A stretch of 64,000 nt of DNA from an uncultured Lachnospiraceae bacterium (GCA_902787715.1 CADAHQ010000001.1:62001-126000); one strand, 5' to 3'. Counted from the stretch's first letter, positions 8,372-17,137 are shown. Translations and numbers: made by a program. Notes: a model not told the origin generated them from the letters alone.

Positions 8372-9460
8372 ATGTTAATCGCAGTTTGGTCACCGTCATA
8401 CCGTGTGGAGACCGCACCCCTCGCAGCGATGATTGCAGGAACGTGTTGCCGGTGTTTCCCCTGCAGCATCGCCATGACGGAGAACTTTATCCACACCGGG
8501 AACCTCGGTTATCACCTGCTCGGAACCCGTTACGACAGTATCCGGCGGACATTGGACCGCGATTTCAGCGGTTCTTACCTCCCCGGAGAATTGTTCCTTC
8601 GACACGTCGCCCATGAGATGGGGCGTGCGGTTTTATACAACTCGGTGATTCAGGTGGACGGCAACGGACTCCTGTTTTTACCGATGAACCAAAGCCTTTC
8701 GGAAGCGGCCTATCGCTATGGCATGCATTCCGTGATTGACACCAGAATCGACACGCTGTCCGATCAGGTGGATGACGTCTTCGTATATCTGGAAGCCAAT
8801 GGGAACGATACAACGGTGAGTCTATTGGACCGCGCGGACATTGTGCTTGTCTGCATGCCGGCGACAATCGCCGACTTTTCGTCATTTTACGACCGGTATC
8901 GCTCCATGCTCGGCAAATGCTTCTTCGTATTTTACGGTTCCCGTCAGTCGCCCGAGCCGACGCTTCGAAAGCTCCAGAAGCTTCTCCCGAGGCATACGAT
9001 GCGATGCTGTTATGTGGAGATTACCCGGTTGATGCGGCGCTACATGGAGGAGGGAAGAGTCCTTGACTACGTGGACCGGTTCGGGGAGTTTGAGCGAATC
9101 CGCGGATTGTCCGTCGTGGCGGAGGACGCGGCCCGGTACGGAAGCAGGAACGACACGAAAGCGCCGAAGAACGACTACCGCGAGTGGGAGGAAAACTTCT
9201 ATGCCCGGATGCAGCTTCATGAGGAGCGGGCAGAGAAAAGGAATAACAATGACACGGAGGAGCATCTTCACGAGAGGGAGAGCATGCATTCCATCCGCTA
9301 CGTCAGTGAATGGCTGATGCAGTCGGAGTATCCGGATGCCCACGGAGACTGCGTTTTGATTGCGGAGCGGATGCTTCGCAGGCGCGTGGTTCCGAAGGAA
9401 GTGAAGGAGTGGGAAATGATGCGCTTCGGCAAGACGGATTCGCCGGTTCAGGAGATGTAG
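8372..9460 (+). CDS. ParA/MinD-like protein lacking the P-loop
   Basis: A 362-residue protein. Its beginning MLIAVWSP matches the first strand of MinD/ParA-type ATPases such as the TadZ-like proteins of Clostridia, but where the deviant Walker A (KGGxGKT) should be it reads SYRVETAPLAAM, with no lysine-glycine-threonine core. Later LLDRADIVLVCMPATIADFSSF resembles the Walker B and 'V.v..p' strand of that fold. The C-terminal 120 residues are highly charged. Inference: a pseudo-ATPase or partner-binding relative. The assignment rests on resemblance and position of strands, so it is tentative. GGAGG precedes the ATG at 8372; the GTG at 8354 is inside the leader hairpin. No pilus or tad genes are nearby. 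Confidence 0.5.
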   Translation: MLIAVWSPSYRVETAPLAAMIAGTCCRCFPCSIAMTENFIHTGNLGYHLLGTRYDSIRRTLDRDFSGSYLPGELFLRHVAHEMGRAVLYNSVIQVDGNGLLFLPMNQSLSEAAYRYGMHSVIDTRIDTLSDQVDDVFVYLEANGNDTTVSLLDRADIVLVCMPATIADFSSFYDRYRSMLGKCFFVFYGSRQSPEPTLRKLQKLLPRHTMRCCYVEITRLMRRYMEEGRVLDYVDRFGEFERIRGLSVVAEDAARYGSRNDTKAPKNDYREWEENFYARMQLHEERAEKRNNNDTEEHLHERESMHSIRYVSEWLMQSEYPDAHGDCVLIAERMLRRRVVPKEVKEWEMMRFGKTDSPVQEM

Positions 9461-9462
9461 GC

Positions 9463-9491
9463 TTGAAAGAACGGCCTTTTTGTGGTAAACT
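9463..9491 (+). promoter_or_regulatory. Promoter of the 9531 gene
   Basis: TTGAAA (9463-9468), 17 bp, TAAACT (9486-9491), directly after the preceding stop codon. A small hairpin, GTATCC/GGATAC (9499-9513), lies just before the ribosome site. Confidence 0.55.
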
Positions 9492-9530
9492 TAACGTTGT
9501 ATCCAAAGGATACGAGGAAGGAGAATTGCC

Positions 9531-10112
9531 ATGGGTTTTTTTGATGACCTGAAGAAGACCGTTTCCAATGCTTTCAGTGGGGCTCAGACGCCTGCCAACG
9601 TATCGCAGGACATTGCATTTGCCGATATCCCCACAACGCTTGAAGCAATGCAGGCGCTGCCGTATGCAAACATGCAGAATCCTTACGCCGTAGCAGCAAT
9701 GTGCGTCTGCGCATTGAATGTGTATGTTGCGGACGAGAATACGGGAATCGCGATGATGAATTTCCTGAAGGGACCCGATTCGCTGACGCAGTCGGATATC
9801 CAGTTCATCCGCGACCGCTTCCGCGACAACAATACGTACAAGGTTCGCTCGTATTTCCACGGCGCAACGCCCGACAATGAGTATATGCCCAGTTCGCCGT
9901 ACACCGTAACGGTGTCCGAGACACCTTACAGCCGCGACAATTTCGCGGACGGATACCTCCAGGTATTCCTGCACTCCGGCGGAGCTGACACTCCGAGACC
10001 GCTTATGCTTCGTCAGAAGAAGTCCACCGGCGAGTGGTTCGTCTTCTCCGATTCGTTCCGCGGACTTCTTGCGGACATCCGTCCTCCGAAGTCACAGAAT
10101 CCCTGGGCATAA
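9531..10112 (+). CDS. Hypothetical protein (DUF6935-like)
   Basis: A 193-residue soluble protein, start set by GAAGGAG before the ATG. It contains an IPTTLEAMQALPYANMQ segment followed by NPYAVAAMCVCALNVY, then LTQSDIQFIRDRF and a beta-rich C-terminal half ending in EWFVFSDSFRGLLADIRPP. From memory this pattern matches the uncharacterised DUF6935 family of Clostridia; no function is known to me. It has its own promoter and a strong terminator, so it is a monocistronic gene. No signal peptide or membrane segment. Confidence 0.65.
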   Translation: MGFFDDLKKTVSNAFSGAQTPANVSQDIAFADIPTTLEAMQALPYANMQNPYAVAAMCVCALNVYVADENTGIAMMNFLKGPDSLTQSDIQFIRDRFRDNNTYKVRSYFHGATPDNEYMPSSPYTVTVSETPYSRDNFADGYLQVFLHSGGADTPRPLMLRQKKSTGEWFVFSDSFRGLLADIRPPKSQNPWA

Positions 10113-10147
10113 CAACCGAGAAGAAGACGCATCAGAGACTAATCAAA

Positions 10148-10187
10148 AACGGACAGGATTCCGAAAAGGTTTCCTGTCCGTATTTTT
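10148..10187 (+). terminator. Intrinsic terminator
   Basis: ACGGACAGGA (10148-10157) pairs with TCCTGTCCGT (10171-10180), then ATTTTTG. It closes the 9531 gene and may also serve the convergent DegV gene. Confidence 0.85.
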
Positions 10188-10233
10188 GTGCTTTTGTATT
10201 GTGAAATTACAACCCCAGCGCCCGACTTAAAGG

Positions 10234-11103
10234 TCAGCGCTTGTCGCCTAAGAAGAAGAGAGCGACGGTTCCGGGACCGCTGTGGGAGCCGATAACGGTA
10301 TTGATGTAGTTGTATACGATGTTAGTGATGCCGAAGCGCTCGGTCACGAGGTTTCCGACAAACTGTGCATCCTCAAGGCAATCCGCATGGGAGATGAGAA
10401 CAATCTCATTTTTGTCGCGGTAGCTTCCGATGGACTGCTCCATGTTGTCAACCAAAGAGATCAGCGACTTCTTTCTGCCGCGCACCTTTGCAAGCGGAAT
10501 CAAATGGCCTTCGTCGTCCACATGGAGAACCGGCTTGATGTTGATGAGGGTTCCGAGGAGCCAGGAAACCTTGCTCACGCGGCCGCCGCGCATCAGGTAC
10601 TTGAGGTCGTCCACCGTGAACTGATGGCAGGTGTGGAGAGCGTTTTCACGAACCCAGTCTGCAATCTCATCGAAGGAGGCGCCTTCACGCTTCAGCTTGC
10701 AGGCGTAATATACAATCAGGCCCTGTCCCATGGAAGCAGCGAGAGAGTCCACCGAGACAATCTTTCTTTCGGGAAATTCTTCCGAAAGGTCGTTTACGGC
10801 AAGCTGCGTGTTCGCGTAGGAACAGCTGAGGCCCGAGGAAAATGCAATGTGAAGAATGTCGATTCCTTTTTCAAGGAAAGGACGGAAAGAGTTGCTGACG
10901 TCAACCGGGTTCGAGGCGTTGGTTTTGTAGGTTACGCCGGAACGCATGTTGTCGTAGAATTTCTTAAGATCCGTGGTGGGACCGTCGTGAAAAATCTGGT
11001 CGCCGGTTGTGTACTGCAAGGGCTGTATTAAAACGTCGTTCTCCTTGATAAATTCATAGGGGAGATCGCACGTAGAGTCCGTGCTGATGATAAAACTGCT
11101 CAT
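10234..11103 (-). CDS. DegV-family fatty-acid-binding protein
   Basis: A 289-residue DegV protein. It opens with FIISTDSTCDLP, the family signature, and has the fatty-acid carboxylate contacts in TSNAS-like KTNASNPVDV, the HIAFSSGLSCSY block, VDSLAASMGQG and YLMRGGRVSK. DegV/FakB proteins bind a fatty acid and, with the kinase FakA, deliver acyl-phosphate to lipid synthesis. FakA is not in the window. The start at 11103 has GGAGG five bases upstream; the longer open frame overlaps the divergent secDF promoter region and is rejected. It ends with HSGPGTVALFFLGDKR as usual. Confidence 0.92.
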   Translation of the reverse strand: MSSFIISTDSTCDLPYEFIKENDVLIQPLQYTTGDQIFHDGPTTDLKKFYDNMRSGVTYKTNASNPVDVSNSFRPFLEKGIDILHIAFSSGLSCSYANTQLAVNDLSEEFPERKIVSVDSLAASMGQGLIVYYACKLKREGASFDEIADWVRENALHTCHQFTVDDLKYLMRGGRVSKVSWLLGTLINIKPVLHVDDEGHLIPLAKVRGRKKSLISLVDNMEQSIGSYRDKNEIVLISHADCLEDAQFVGNLVTERFGITNIVYNYINTVIGSHSGPGTVALFFLGDKR

Positions 11104-11164
11104 TGTTACCTCCGAGAAATAAAAGAAATAAAAAACGCGTAACATAGATTTCAAAACCACATTG

Positions 11165-11193
11165 ATTTTACCATAGAAGAAATGGAAACGCAA
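11165..11193 (-). promoter_or_regulatory. Promoter of the DegV gene
   Basis: Read on the reverse strand: TTGCGT, 17 bp, TAAAAT, followed by a leader of about 55 nt. Confidence 0.6.
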
Positions 11194-11228
11194 TATCATT
11201 TTTTCGTGCATTTTCCGCGCTTTTTTTG

Positions 11229-11257
11229 TTTTCAATTCGGAAAAGATGTGATATACT
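11229..11257 (+). promoter_or_regulatory. Promoter of secDF
   Basis: TTTTCA (11229-11234), 17 bp, TATACT (11252-11257). The -35 is weak. Confidence 0.45.
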
Positions 11258-11319
11258 TCTATGCAGTGTGTGCAGGAAGGTTTTATGCACATAATCCGAA
11301 GGTGTAAGGAAGGTTGACC

Positions 11320-13578
11320 ATGAAGGAAAGAACAAAAGGCGTTATCATGATTATCGTGCTTGCCCTCGTGCTGGCGGGAATCGGAGTATGGATGTATTTC
11401 GGCTCCTGGCATTCCAGTGTACCGGGCCCGAAGGACATCAGTCTCGGACTTGATCTGGCAGGCGGCGTAAGCGTTACGTACCAGACCGTGAAGGAGGATC
11501 CTTCCCGTGCGGAGATGGAGGACATCCAGACGAAGCTCGAGAAGAGAGCTACGGCTCTGAGCACGGAGTCGCATGTTTATATCGAAGGCAGCCGTCGTAT
11601 CAATGTGGATATCCCCGGTATCGACGACGCCGAGAAGGTATTCAACACGCTCGGCAATGCAGGTAACATTTATTTCATCTATACCCAGGACAGCGAGGGC
11701 AACTCGAACATTATCGAGGATACTTCCGCAGAGTCCGGATACCGTCTGGCACGCCCGATGGCGGACATCATCGCTGCAGGCTGCGTTGTTGTTGACGGTA
11801 AGAACGTAACGGATGCACAGGGCGTTGCAAGACAGAACAGTCAGACCAGCGCCATCGAGTATATGGTGCAGTTGACTCTGGATGCCGAAGGTGCGAAGAA
11901 GTTCGCCGAAGGCACCGAAAAATGCGCCGGCTATCCATACGGTTCGCTTCAGAGAAAGATTGCCATCATCTATGACGATGTGGTTTACAGCGCTCCCAAC
12001 GTAAACGAGAAGATTGAGGGCGGCGAGGCCGTGATCACCGGTTCCCGCACCATGGACGAGGCCAATGACCTTGCGACCATCATCCGTATCGGTGCGCTTC
12101 CGTTGGAGCTTTCCGTTCTTCGCTCGAACGTGGTAGGTGCTACCCTCGGTAGCCGTGCTTTGGAGACCGGCCTTATCGCAGGTCTGATCGGCTTCATTCT
12201 TGTCTGCATCTACATGATTATTTTCTACCGTGTTCCCGGTCTGGCAGCATGCCTGAGCCTTGTTACCTACCTTGGAATCGGTCTTGCATTACTTTTGATT
12301 TGCAACGTTACATTGACGCTTCCCGGTATCGCAGGTATCATCCTCTCCATCGGTATGGCTGTCGATGCCAACGTCATCATATTCACGCGTATCAAGGAAG
12401 AGCTTGCCACGGGCAAGACCGTGCGGTCTGCCGTGAAGATCGGTTACCGCAAGGCTTTGTCTGCAATCGTGGACGGCAACGTAACAACACTCATTGCCGC
12501 CATCGTTTTGTACTTCAAGGGCACGGGCGTTATCAAGGGCTTTGCCACGACGCTTGGTATCGGTATTCTGGTTTCCATGTTTACCGCTTTGGTTGTGACG
12601 AATCTGATCATGCGTGCGTTCTACTATATCGGTATCGATAACGAGAAGGCTTACGGCGTTGCAAAGAAGCCGAGAACCCTCCGCATCGTACAGAACTGGA
12701 AGAAGTATGTTGCAATCTCCGGCGCAGTGATCATCCTCTGCGTGACCATGCTGATTGTAAATTCGACCTCCACGGGCAATGCCCTGAATTACGGCCTTGA
12801 CTTCGTTGGCGGTTCCTCCATCCAGGTTACATTCGACAACACGGTTCCCTCCAACAGCGAGATGGAAGCATTTGTCAAGGATACCGTCGGTGAGAAGGCT
12901 ACGGTTGCCGCTGTAAAGGGCAGCAACGCTTTGGTATTGAAGACCGTTTCCCTCTCCGAGGACAACATCAACAAGTTAAAGAAAGAACTGAACACCAGAT
13001 ACGGTGTTGCAGAGTCCAACATCGAGACCGAGACCATCAGCGGTACGGTGTCCGGCGAAATGAAGACCAATGCTTTCGTGGCAGTCATCATCGCCACCGT
13101 ATGCATGCTTCTGTATATTTGGATTCGGTTTAAGAATGTGGCATTTGCCTCGAGCTCGGTGCTTGCCCTTGTGCATGACATCCTCGTAGTGCTGTGCGTC
13201 TACGCAGTGGCAAAACTTACGGTGGATACGAACTTCATCGCCTGCATGCTTACCATCGTCGGTTACAGTATCAACGCCACCATCGTTATCTTCGACCGCC
13301 TGCGTGAGAATATGGCGGAGATGAAGGGCAAGGACAGCCTTGCGGATGTGGTTAACCGCAGCATCAGCGAGACGTTGACGCGAAGCATTCACACTTCCAT
13401 AACGACCCTGATTACGGTTGTCATGCTGATTATCCTCGGCGTAGAGTCGATTCGCATCTTCGCAATCCCGATGGCAGTCGGTATCCTGTGCGGCGGTTAT
13501 TCTTCGGTATGCTTAGCCGGTACAATGTGGTACTTCATTAAGACGAAGCTGCAGAAGAAAGAAAAAGTAAGAGCGTAA
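11320..13578 (+). CDS. secDF: Protein translocase SecDF (fused SecD-SecF)
   Basis: A 752-residue fusion of SecD and SecF, the proton-driven partner of SecYEG that helps pull proteins across the membrane. SecD half: an N-terminal membrane helix, then LGLDLAGGVSVTYQ, the P1 domain, and helices 2-6 with IAGIILSIGMAVDANVIIF. SecF half from about residue 460: helix, GLDFVGGSSIQV, and TIVGYSINATIVIFDR. Fusion is common in Firmicutes. The ATG at 11320 follows AAGGAAGG; a TTG two codons earlier is less likely. It stands between its own promoter and a strong terminator. It is relevant here because two large secreted proteins are encoded in the window. Confidence 0.96.
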   Translation: MKERTKGVIMIIVLALVLAGIGVWMYFGSWHSSVPGPKDISLGLDLAGGVSVTYQTVKEDPSRAEMEDIQTKLEKRATALSTESHVYIEGSRRINVDIPGIDDAEKVFNTLGNAGNIYFIYTQDSEGNSNIIEDTSAESGYRLARPMADIIAAGCVVVDGKNVTDAQGVARQNSQTSAIEYMVQLTLDAEGAKKFAEGTEKCAGYPYGSLQRKIAIIYDDVVYSAPNVNEKIEGGEAVITGSRTMDEANDLATIIRIGALPLELSVLRSNVVGATLGSRALETGLIAGLIGFILVCIYMIIFYRVPGLAACLSLVTYLGIGLALLLICNVTLTLPGIAGIILSIGMAVDANVIIFTRIKEELATGKTVRSAVKIGYRKALSAIVDGNVTTLIAAIVLYFKGTGVIKGFATTLGIGILVSMFTALVVTNLIMRAFYYIGIDNEKAYGVAKKPRTLRIVQNWKKYVAISGAVIILCVTMLIVNSTSTGNALNYGLDFVGGSSIQVTFDNTVPSNSEMEAFVKDTVGEKATVAAVKGSNALVLKTVSLSEDNINKLKKELNTRYGVAESNIETETISGTVSGEMKTNAFVAVIIATVCMLLYIWIRFKNVAFASSSVLALVHDILVVLCVYAVAKLTVDTNFIACMLTIVGYSINATIVIFDRLRENMAEMKGKDSLADVVNRSISETLTRSIHTSITTLITVVMLIILGVESIRIFAIPMAVGILCGGYSSVCLAGTMWYFIKTKLQKKEKVRA

Positions 13579-13604
13579 TAACCCGAACGAACGGTTCGGA
13601 TGTG

Positions 13605-13636
13605 AGACTGCCGGGCCAAGCGTCCGGCAGTCTTTT
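13605..13636 (+). terminator. Intrinsic terminator after secDF
   Basis: AGACTGCCGG (13605-13614) pairs with CCGGCAGTCT (13624-13633), then TTTT. It lies directly before the recJ ribosome site, so recJ expression probably depends on read-through or a promoter I cannot see. Confidence 0.75.
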
Positions 13637-13656
13637 CAAAAACGGTGGGAGTCTGT

Positions 13657-15423
13657 ATGAAACGGTATCGCGAGACATGGACAGTCAAAAACCGTCCCGG
13701 CAATGTGTCCGGACTGATGCGGGAATTCGGCATCAGTGACGTTTGTGCGCGCATTCTCTGGAACCGCGGCTACACGACGACGGAGGATGTGAGCGATTTT
13801 TTGTGCGGACGCCCCGAGGAGAAAAGCCTTCCGGTTCTCGCTGGGACGGAAGAGTTTGTGAACGCCTGCGAGGAAGCGCTCTCGGCAAATGCCCGCTTCC
13901 GCGTTATCGGCGACTACGATGTGGACGGCGTCACCGCTACCTACCTGATGGTTTCCGCGCTGCGGCTTTTGGGCGTCGAAGCGGACTACCGCATTCCCGA
14001 CCGGGTGCAGGACGGCTACGGTATCTCTGAGGAGATGGTTCGGTCCGCGGCGGCAGACGGTGTGAAGGTTCTGATCACCGTGGACAACGGTATCGCCGCA
14101 GTTTCCCAGATTGCATTGGCGAAGGAACTGGGAATGCAGGTGTTGGTTACGGACCATCATGAGCCCCAGGCGGAGCTGCCTGTGGCGGATGTGATTGTGG
14201 ACCCGAAGCTTGCGAAGGCAGAAGAGCGCATTGATAATCTGTGCGGCGCTGTTGTTGCGGGAATTTTAGCGGACAGGCTACTCGCAAGGTCCGGACGGCC
14301 CGGATTTGCGAGGAGCATGATGGAAATCATGGCCCTTGCCACGGTTTGCGATGTAATGCCCCTTACGGGATTTGCCAGAGACATCGTAAGAAGAGGCCTT
14401 GCGAAGCCCAGAGATATGTGGAACCCGGGACTTCGGACACTCGCGGAAGCGAACCGCCTGGATGTGGTGAGCAGAAGCTATCATTTCGGCTTTGTGTTAG
14501 GCCCCTGCATCAATGCCTTGGGACGTTTGGAGACCGCTGATTACGGGGTGGAGCTCCTTCTTTCCTCGGATCCCGAAACTATGCGGACCTGTGCTTTTCG
14601 CATGGTGGAAGTCAACGAGACAAGAAAAGAACAGACCAAACATTACACCGAGGTTGCCATCCGCGAAGCGGAGCGCATGCTTACGGAGAACCCGGACACA
14701 ACGGTATTGATTCTGTGCCTTCCGGAATGCCACGAAAGCCTTGCGGGGATTGTAGCGGGAAAGGTTCGGGAGCACTTCTGCAGACCGACATTCGTCCTGA
14801 CGGAAGCCATCGGGCATCCCGACGAATGGAAAGGTTCCGGAAGAAGCACGGAAAGCTTTTCCATGTTTGAGGGCATGATGGATTGCCGCGACCTGTTCAC
14901 CAAATTCGGCGGCCACGCCATGGCTGCCGGCGTAACGATTCCGAAAGCAAATCTTGAGGCTTTCCGCAGCTCCATGGCGGAATCTTTCAAAAAGCAGGGT
15001 GCAACCACGGACAACCGTGTTACCATTGATCTGGTGATGCCGTTTCGCTATGTGACGGCAGCTTTAGTAGAGGAACTTGCGATGCTGGAGCCCTTCGGAA
15101 ACGGCAACAGCAAGCCGGTGTTTGCGCAAAAGAACGTTACGATTCTTTCCATGCGTTACATCGGAAAGAGCGGACAGTTCCTTTCCATGAAGCTTCGCGA
15201 TACGGAGGGGACAGAAATCTCCGGAGTGTATTTCGGGGATGCGGGTGAATTTCTCGCGGAGATGGAAAAAGCCTACGGCACGGGAACGGCAGACGAAGTG
15301 ATTGCGGGGCGGAAAACGGTTTCGTTTGACATTTGTTACTATCCCGATTTGAATCAATACAACGGAAGAGAGTATCTGCAGGTGCAGATTGGCGGATATC
15401 ATTTTCCGGAGGCGAAGGTATAA
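13657..15423 (+). CDS. recJ: Single-stranded-DNA exonuclease RecJ
   Basis: A 588-residue DHH/DHHA1 nuclease that degrades single-stranded DNA 5' to 3' in recombination and base-excision repair. Motifs: DYDVDGVTATYLM (metal-binding motif I), TVDNGI, VTDHHEPQ (the DHH motif), and the DHHA1 block GSGRSTESFSMFEGM with KFGGHAMAAGVTIP, followed by the C-terminal OB-like domain. Length is typical. The ATG at 13657 follows GGGAG; the in-frame GTG at 13645 overlaps that site. thiN follows 12 bp later and is probably co-transcribed. Confidence 0.95.
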   Translation: MKRYRETWTVKNRPGNVSGLMREFGISDVCARILWNRGYTTTEDVSDFLCGRPEEKSLPVLAGTEEFVNACEEALSANARFRVIGDYDVDGVTATYLMVSALRLLGVEADYRIPDRVQDGYGISEEMVRSAAADGVKVLITVDNGIAAVSQIALAKELGMQVLVTDHHEPQAELPVADVIVDPKLAKAEERIDNLCGAVVAGILADRLLARSGRPGFARSMMEIMALATVCDVMPLTGFARDIVRRGLAKPRDMWNPGLRTLAEANRLDVVSRSYHFGFVLGPCINALGRLETADYGVELLLSSDPETMRTCAFRMVEVNETRKEQTKHYTEVAIREAERMLTENPDTTVLILCLPECHESLAGIVAGKVREHFCRPTFVLTEAIGHPDEWKGSGRSTESFSMFEGMMDCRDLFTKFGGHAMAAGVTIPKANLEAFRSSMAESFKKQGATTDNRVTIDLVMPFRYVTAALVEELAMLEPFGNGNSKPVFAQKNVTILSMRYIGKSGQFLSMKLRDTEGTEISGVYFGDAGEFLAEMEKAYGTGTADEVIAGRKTVSFDICYYPDLNQYNGREYLQVQIGGYHFPEAKV

Positions 15424-15435
15424 GAAGGAGGGCGT

Positions 15436-16170
15436 ATGGGAGTTTGCAAAATCTTCGGCGCAGGTGAGCGAGTGCCGGAATCCCGCATCGGCAAGCCCGA
15501 AAACGGCGATTTGGTGATTGCCGCGGACGGCGGATACGCCTGGCTCTGCGCGTTGGCGGCCTCCGAGAAAGCGTTTCTCCCGAAGCTTTTCATCGGGGAT
15601 TTCGATTCCGCGGATGCGGTGCTCGATTCGCCTGAGGGAACCGAATCGGAACCTCTCGAGGAAGCGGCACAGAAGGCCCGAGAAGCCGTTTTTCGCAGCT
15701 GCGAGCGGACCGGAACGGAAGTTATCGAGCTTCCGATTGTGAAGGATGATACTGATACCGGTGTGTGCGTTCGGGAAGGACTTGCCCGCGGTTACCGGAT
15801 CTTTGAAATATACGGCGGCACCGGCGGACGGTGGGATCACACCCTTGCCAATTGCCAACTGCTTACCCATATCGCCAGAGAAGGCGGGCGTGGGTACCTT
15901 GTAGGTCCGACGCTGACAGCGTTTGCCCTGCATGAAGGGAGCGTTCGGATACGAGGGGTGAAAGGCGCAACTGTGAGTGCATTTTCCGCGGGAGGAGTCG
16001 TTTCGGGCGTGACAATAACCGGCGCGAAGTATGAAGTGAACGATGCATCCCTTGCGGACGATTATGCCCTCGGGGTGAGCAATTCCTTCACCGCAGAGGA
16101 AACCGTCTTTTCCTGCAAAAAAGGAACCCTCCTGATTGTGGGAGAGTTCCTTCCGAAAGACTGTGATTGA
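15436..16170 (+). CDS. thiN: Thiamine pyrophosphokinase
   Basis: Transfers pyrophosphate from ATP to thiamine, giving thiamine pyrophosphate. The 244-residue protein has AADGGYAWL, the metal-binding FIGDFDSAD, the KDDTDTGVCV block, YGGTGGRWDHTLAN, and the C-terminal thiamine-binding beta-sandwich ending in KKGTLLIVGE. The start is backed by AAGGAGGGC. It follows recJ closely and converges on thiT, the thiamine transporter, with a 5-bp gap; the pair gives uptake plus activation. The 3' end of the gene also holds the thiT terminator on the other strand. Confidence 0.95.
   Translation: MGVCKIFGAGERVPESRIGKPENGDLVIAADGGYAWLCALAASEKAFLPKLFIGDFDSADAVLDSPEGTESEPLEEAAQKAREAVFRSCERTGTEVIELPIVKDDTDTGVCVREGLARGYRIFEIYGGTGGRWDHTLANCQLLTHIAREGGRGYLVGPTLTAFALHEGSVRIRGVKGATVSAFSAGGVVSGVTITGAKYEVNDASLADDYALGVSNSFTAEETVFSCKKGTLLIVGEFLPKDCD
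16115..16150 (-). terminator. Terminator of thiT, lying inside thiN
   Basis: On the reverse strand the stem GGAAC-A-mismatch-CTCC type pairing (16123-16132 with 16141-16150) is followed by TTTTTT (16122-16117). So the thiT transcript should end within the thiN coding region. Confidence 0.6.
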
Positions 16171-16175
16171 TGTTT

Positions 16176-16907
16176 TTACTGCTCGTCGTTCTTTGCTTCG
16201 ACCTTGGCTCCGCGACGGTTGCGGGTTGCCTCGAAGGCGATCATGTTGATGGCCTTCTTCACCGGTGGCAGAAGCAGTACGATGATTGTCATGACCATCT
16301 CAATCAGAATGTAGCTGTAGTTGTAGCAAATCGGATACAGGAATGCGATGCTCTTCGGGAACGTTTCGGGCATGTAATCCATCCAGTAGAGATATCCTGC
16401 GATGGAAGCGAAAACGCCGCGGGCGATGCAGCCTGCGATGAAGCCGAGAAGCAGACCGTTCTTTTTCTTGAAGAAGAAGCCGGCGATACCGAGCGCGGTA
16501 AATGCAAAGATGTAATCAAACAGCGCCTGCGGAATCGAAAGCACGTAGCTGCCGCCGGACTGGAAGAACTGCAGAATGCTGTAGGAAAATGCAGCCGTCA
16601 GACCGGTTGCCGGTCCGTACAGGTAGCCGACGAAGCAGACGAAGAACATGCTGAAGAGCGTGACGGAACCGCCCCACGGAAGCTCAAAGAGCCGGAAGAA
16701 GGACGTTACAAACGCAAGCGCCAACGAAATCGCGGAGACCGTGATACGAATGGTGCGAAGATCGGTGTCCTTGTCCTTGCGGGTCATGGCCAGAATGGCG
16801 ACGATGACAAGAAGAGCAACGAGGGCGATCAGAACGACGTTACCGCTTTTGGTAAGCGCATAGTAGCCGTCTTCATGTGTGATGAGTTGAAGCAACATGG
16901 GAAACAT
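16176..16907 (-). CDS. thiT: Thiamine transporter substrate-binding subunit (ThiT family)
   Basis: A 243-residue protein with about six membrane helices. It is the S component of an energy-coupling-factor transporter for thiamine. The family marks are LPWGGSVTLFSMF, YGPATGL in the third helix, and a conserved aromatic C-terminal region (YWMDYMPETFP and PICYNYSYILIEM) that lines the thiamine pocket in ThiT. The shared ATPase/EcfT module is not in the window, as is usual for group II ECF systems. The start at 16907 follows GGAGG at 8 bases. The gene is controlled by a TPP riboswitch immediately upstream, which independently supports thiamine as the substrate. Confidence 0.94.
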   Translation of the reverse strand: MFPMLLQLITHEDGYYALTKSGNVVLIALVALLVIVAILAMTRKDKDTDLRTIRITVSAISLALAFVTSFFRLFELPWGGSVTLFSMFFVCFVGYLYGPATGLTAAFSYSILQFFQSGGSYVLSIPQALFDYIFAFTALGIAGFFFKKKNGLLLGFIAGCIARGVFASIAGYLYWMDYMPETFPKSIAFLYPICYNYSYILIEMVMTIIVLLLPPVKKAINMIAFEATRNRRGAKVEAKNDEQ

Positions 16908-16981
16908 AAAAAGAACCTCCTGGTGAAGTATTCTACCGGAGGGCTTTGGGCTGGCGCGTCAAATGCGCATAGATTTGTTCC

Positions 16982-17059
16982 GCTTCCTTACGCCGGTATT
17001 ACCCGGATCAAGTAGTGAGGGACTGAACACAAGGTTCATCTCAGCAAAGCACCCCTAGC
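16982..17059 (-). promoter_or_regulatory. TPP riboswitch (THI element)
   Basis: On the reverse strand the aptamer contains GGGGTGC, CTGAGATGA, ACTTGATCCGGGTAATACCG and GCGTAAGGAAGC, all conserved parts of the TPP aptamer. Downstream, CCTCCGGT (top strand 16935-16942) can pair with the thiT ribosome site AGGAGG (top strand 16916-16921), so ligand binding probably blocks translation initiation. There is no terminator hairpin with a T-run between aptamer and gene. Confidence 0.96.
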
Positions 17060-17071
17060 GATGTCAAACGT

Positions 17072-17100
17072 AATATACGAGATGCGCGTTGTTTTGTCAA
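17072..17100 (-). promoter_or_regulatory. Promoter of the TPP riboswitch-thiT transcript
   Basis: On the reverse strand: TTGACA, 17 bp, TATATT, ending 13 bp before the aptamer. Confidence 0.8.
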
Positions 17101-17137
17101 GACACTTTTTAACATAAATCAAAACGGAGGACGAACC

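Noticed and set aside
8037-8378. 113-codon open frame in the non-coding gap
   Set aside because: It spans the promoter and all leader hairpins, has no ribosome site and ends in the next gene.
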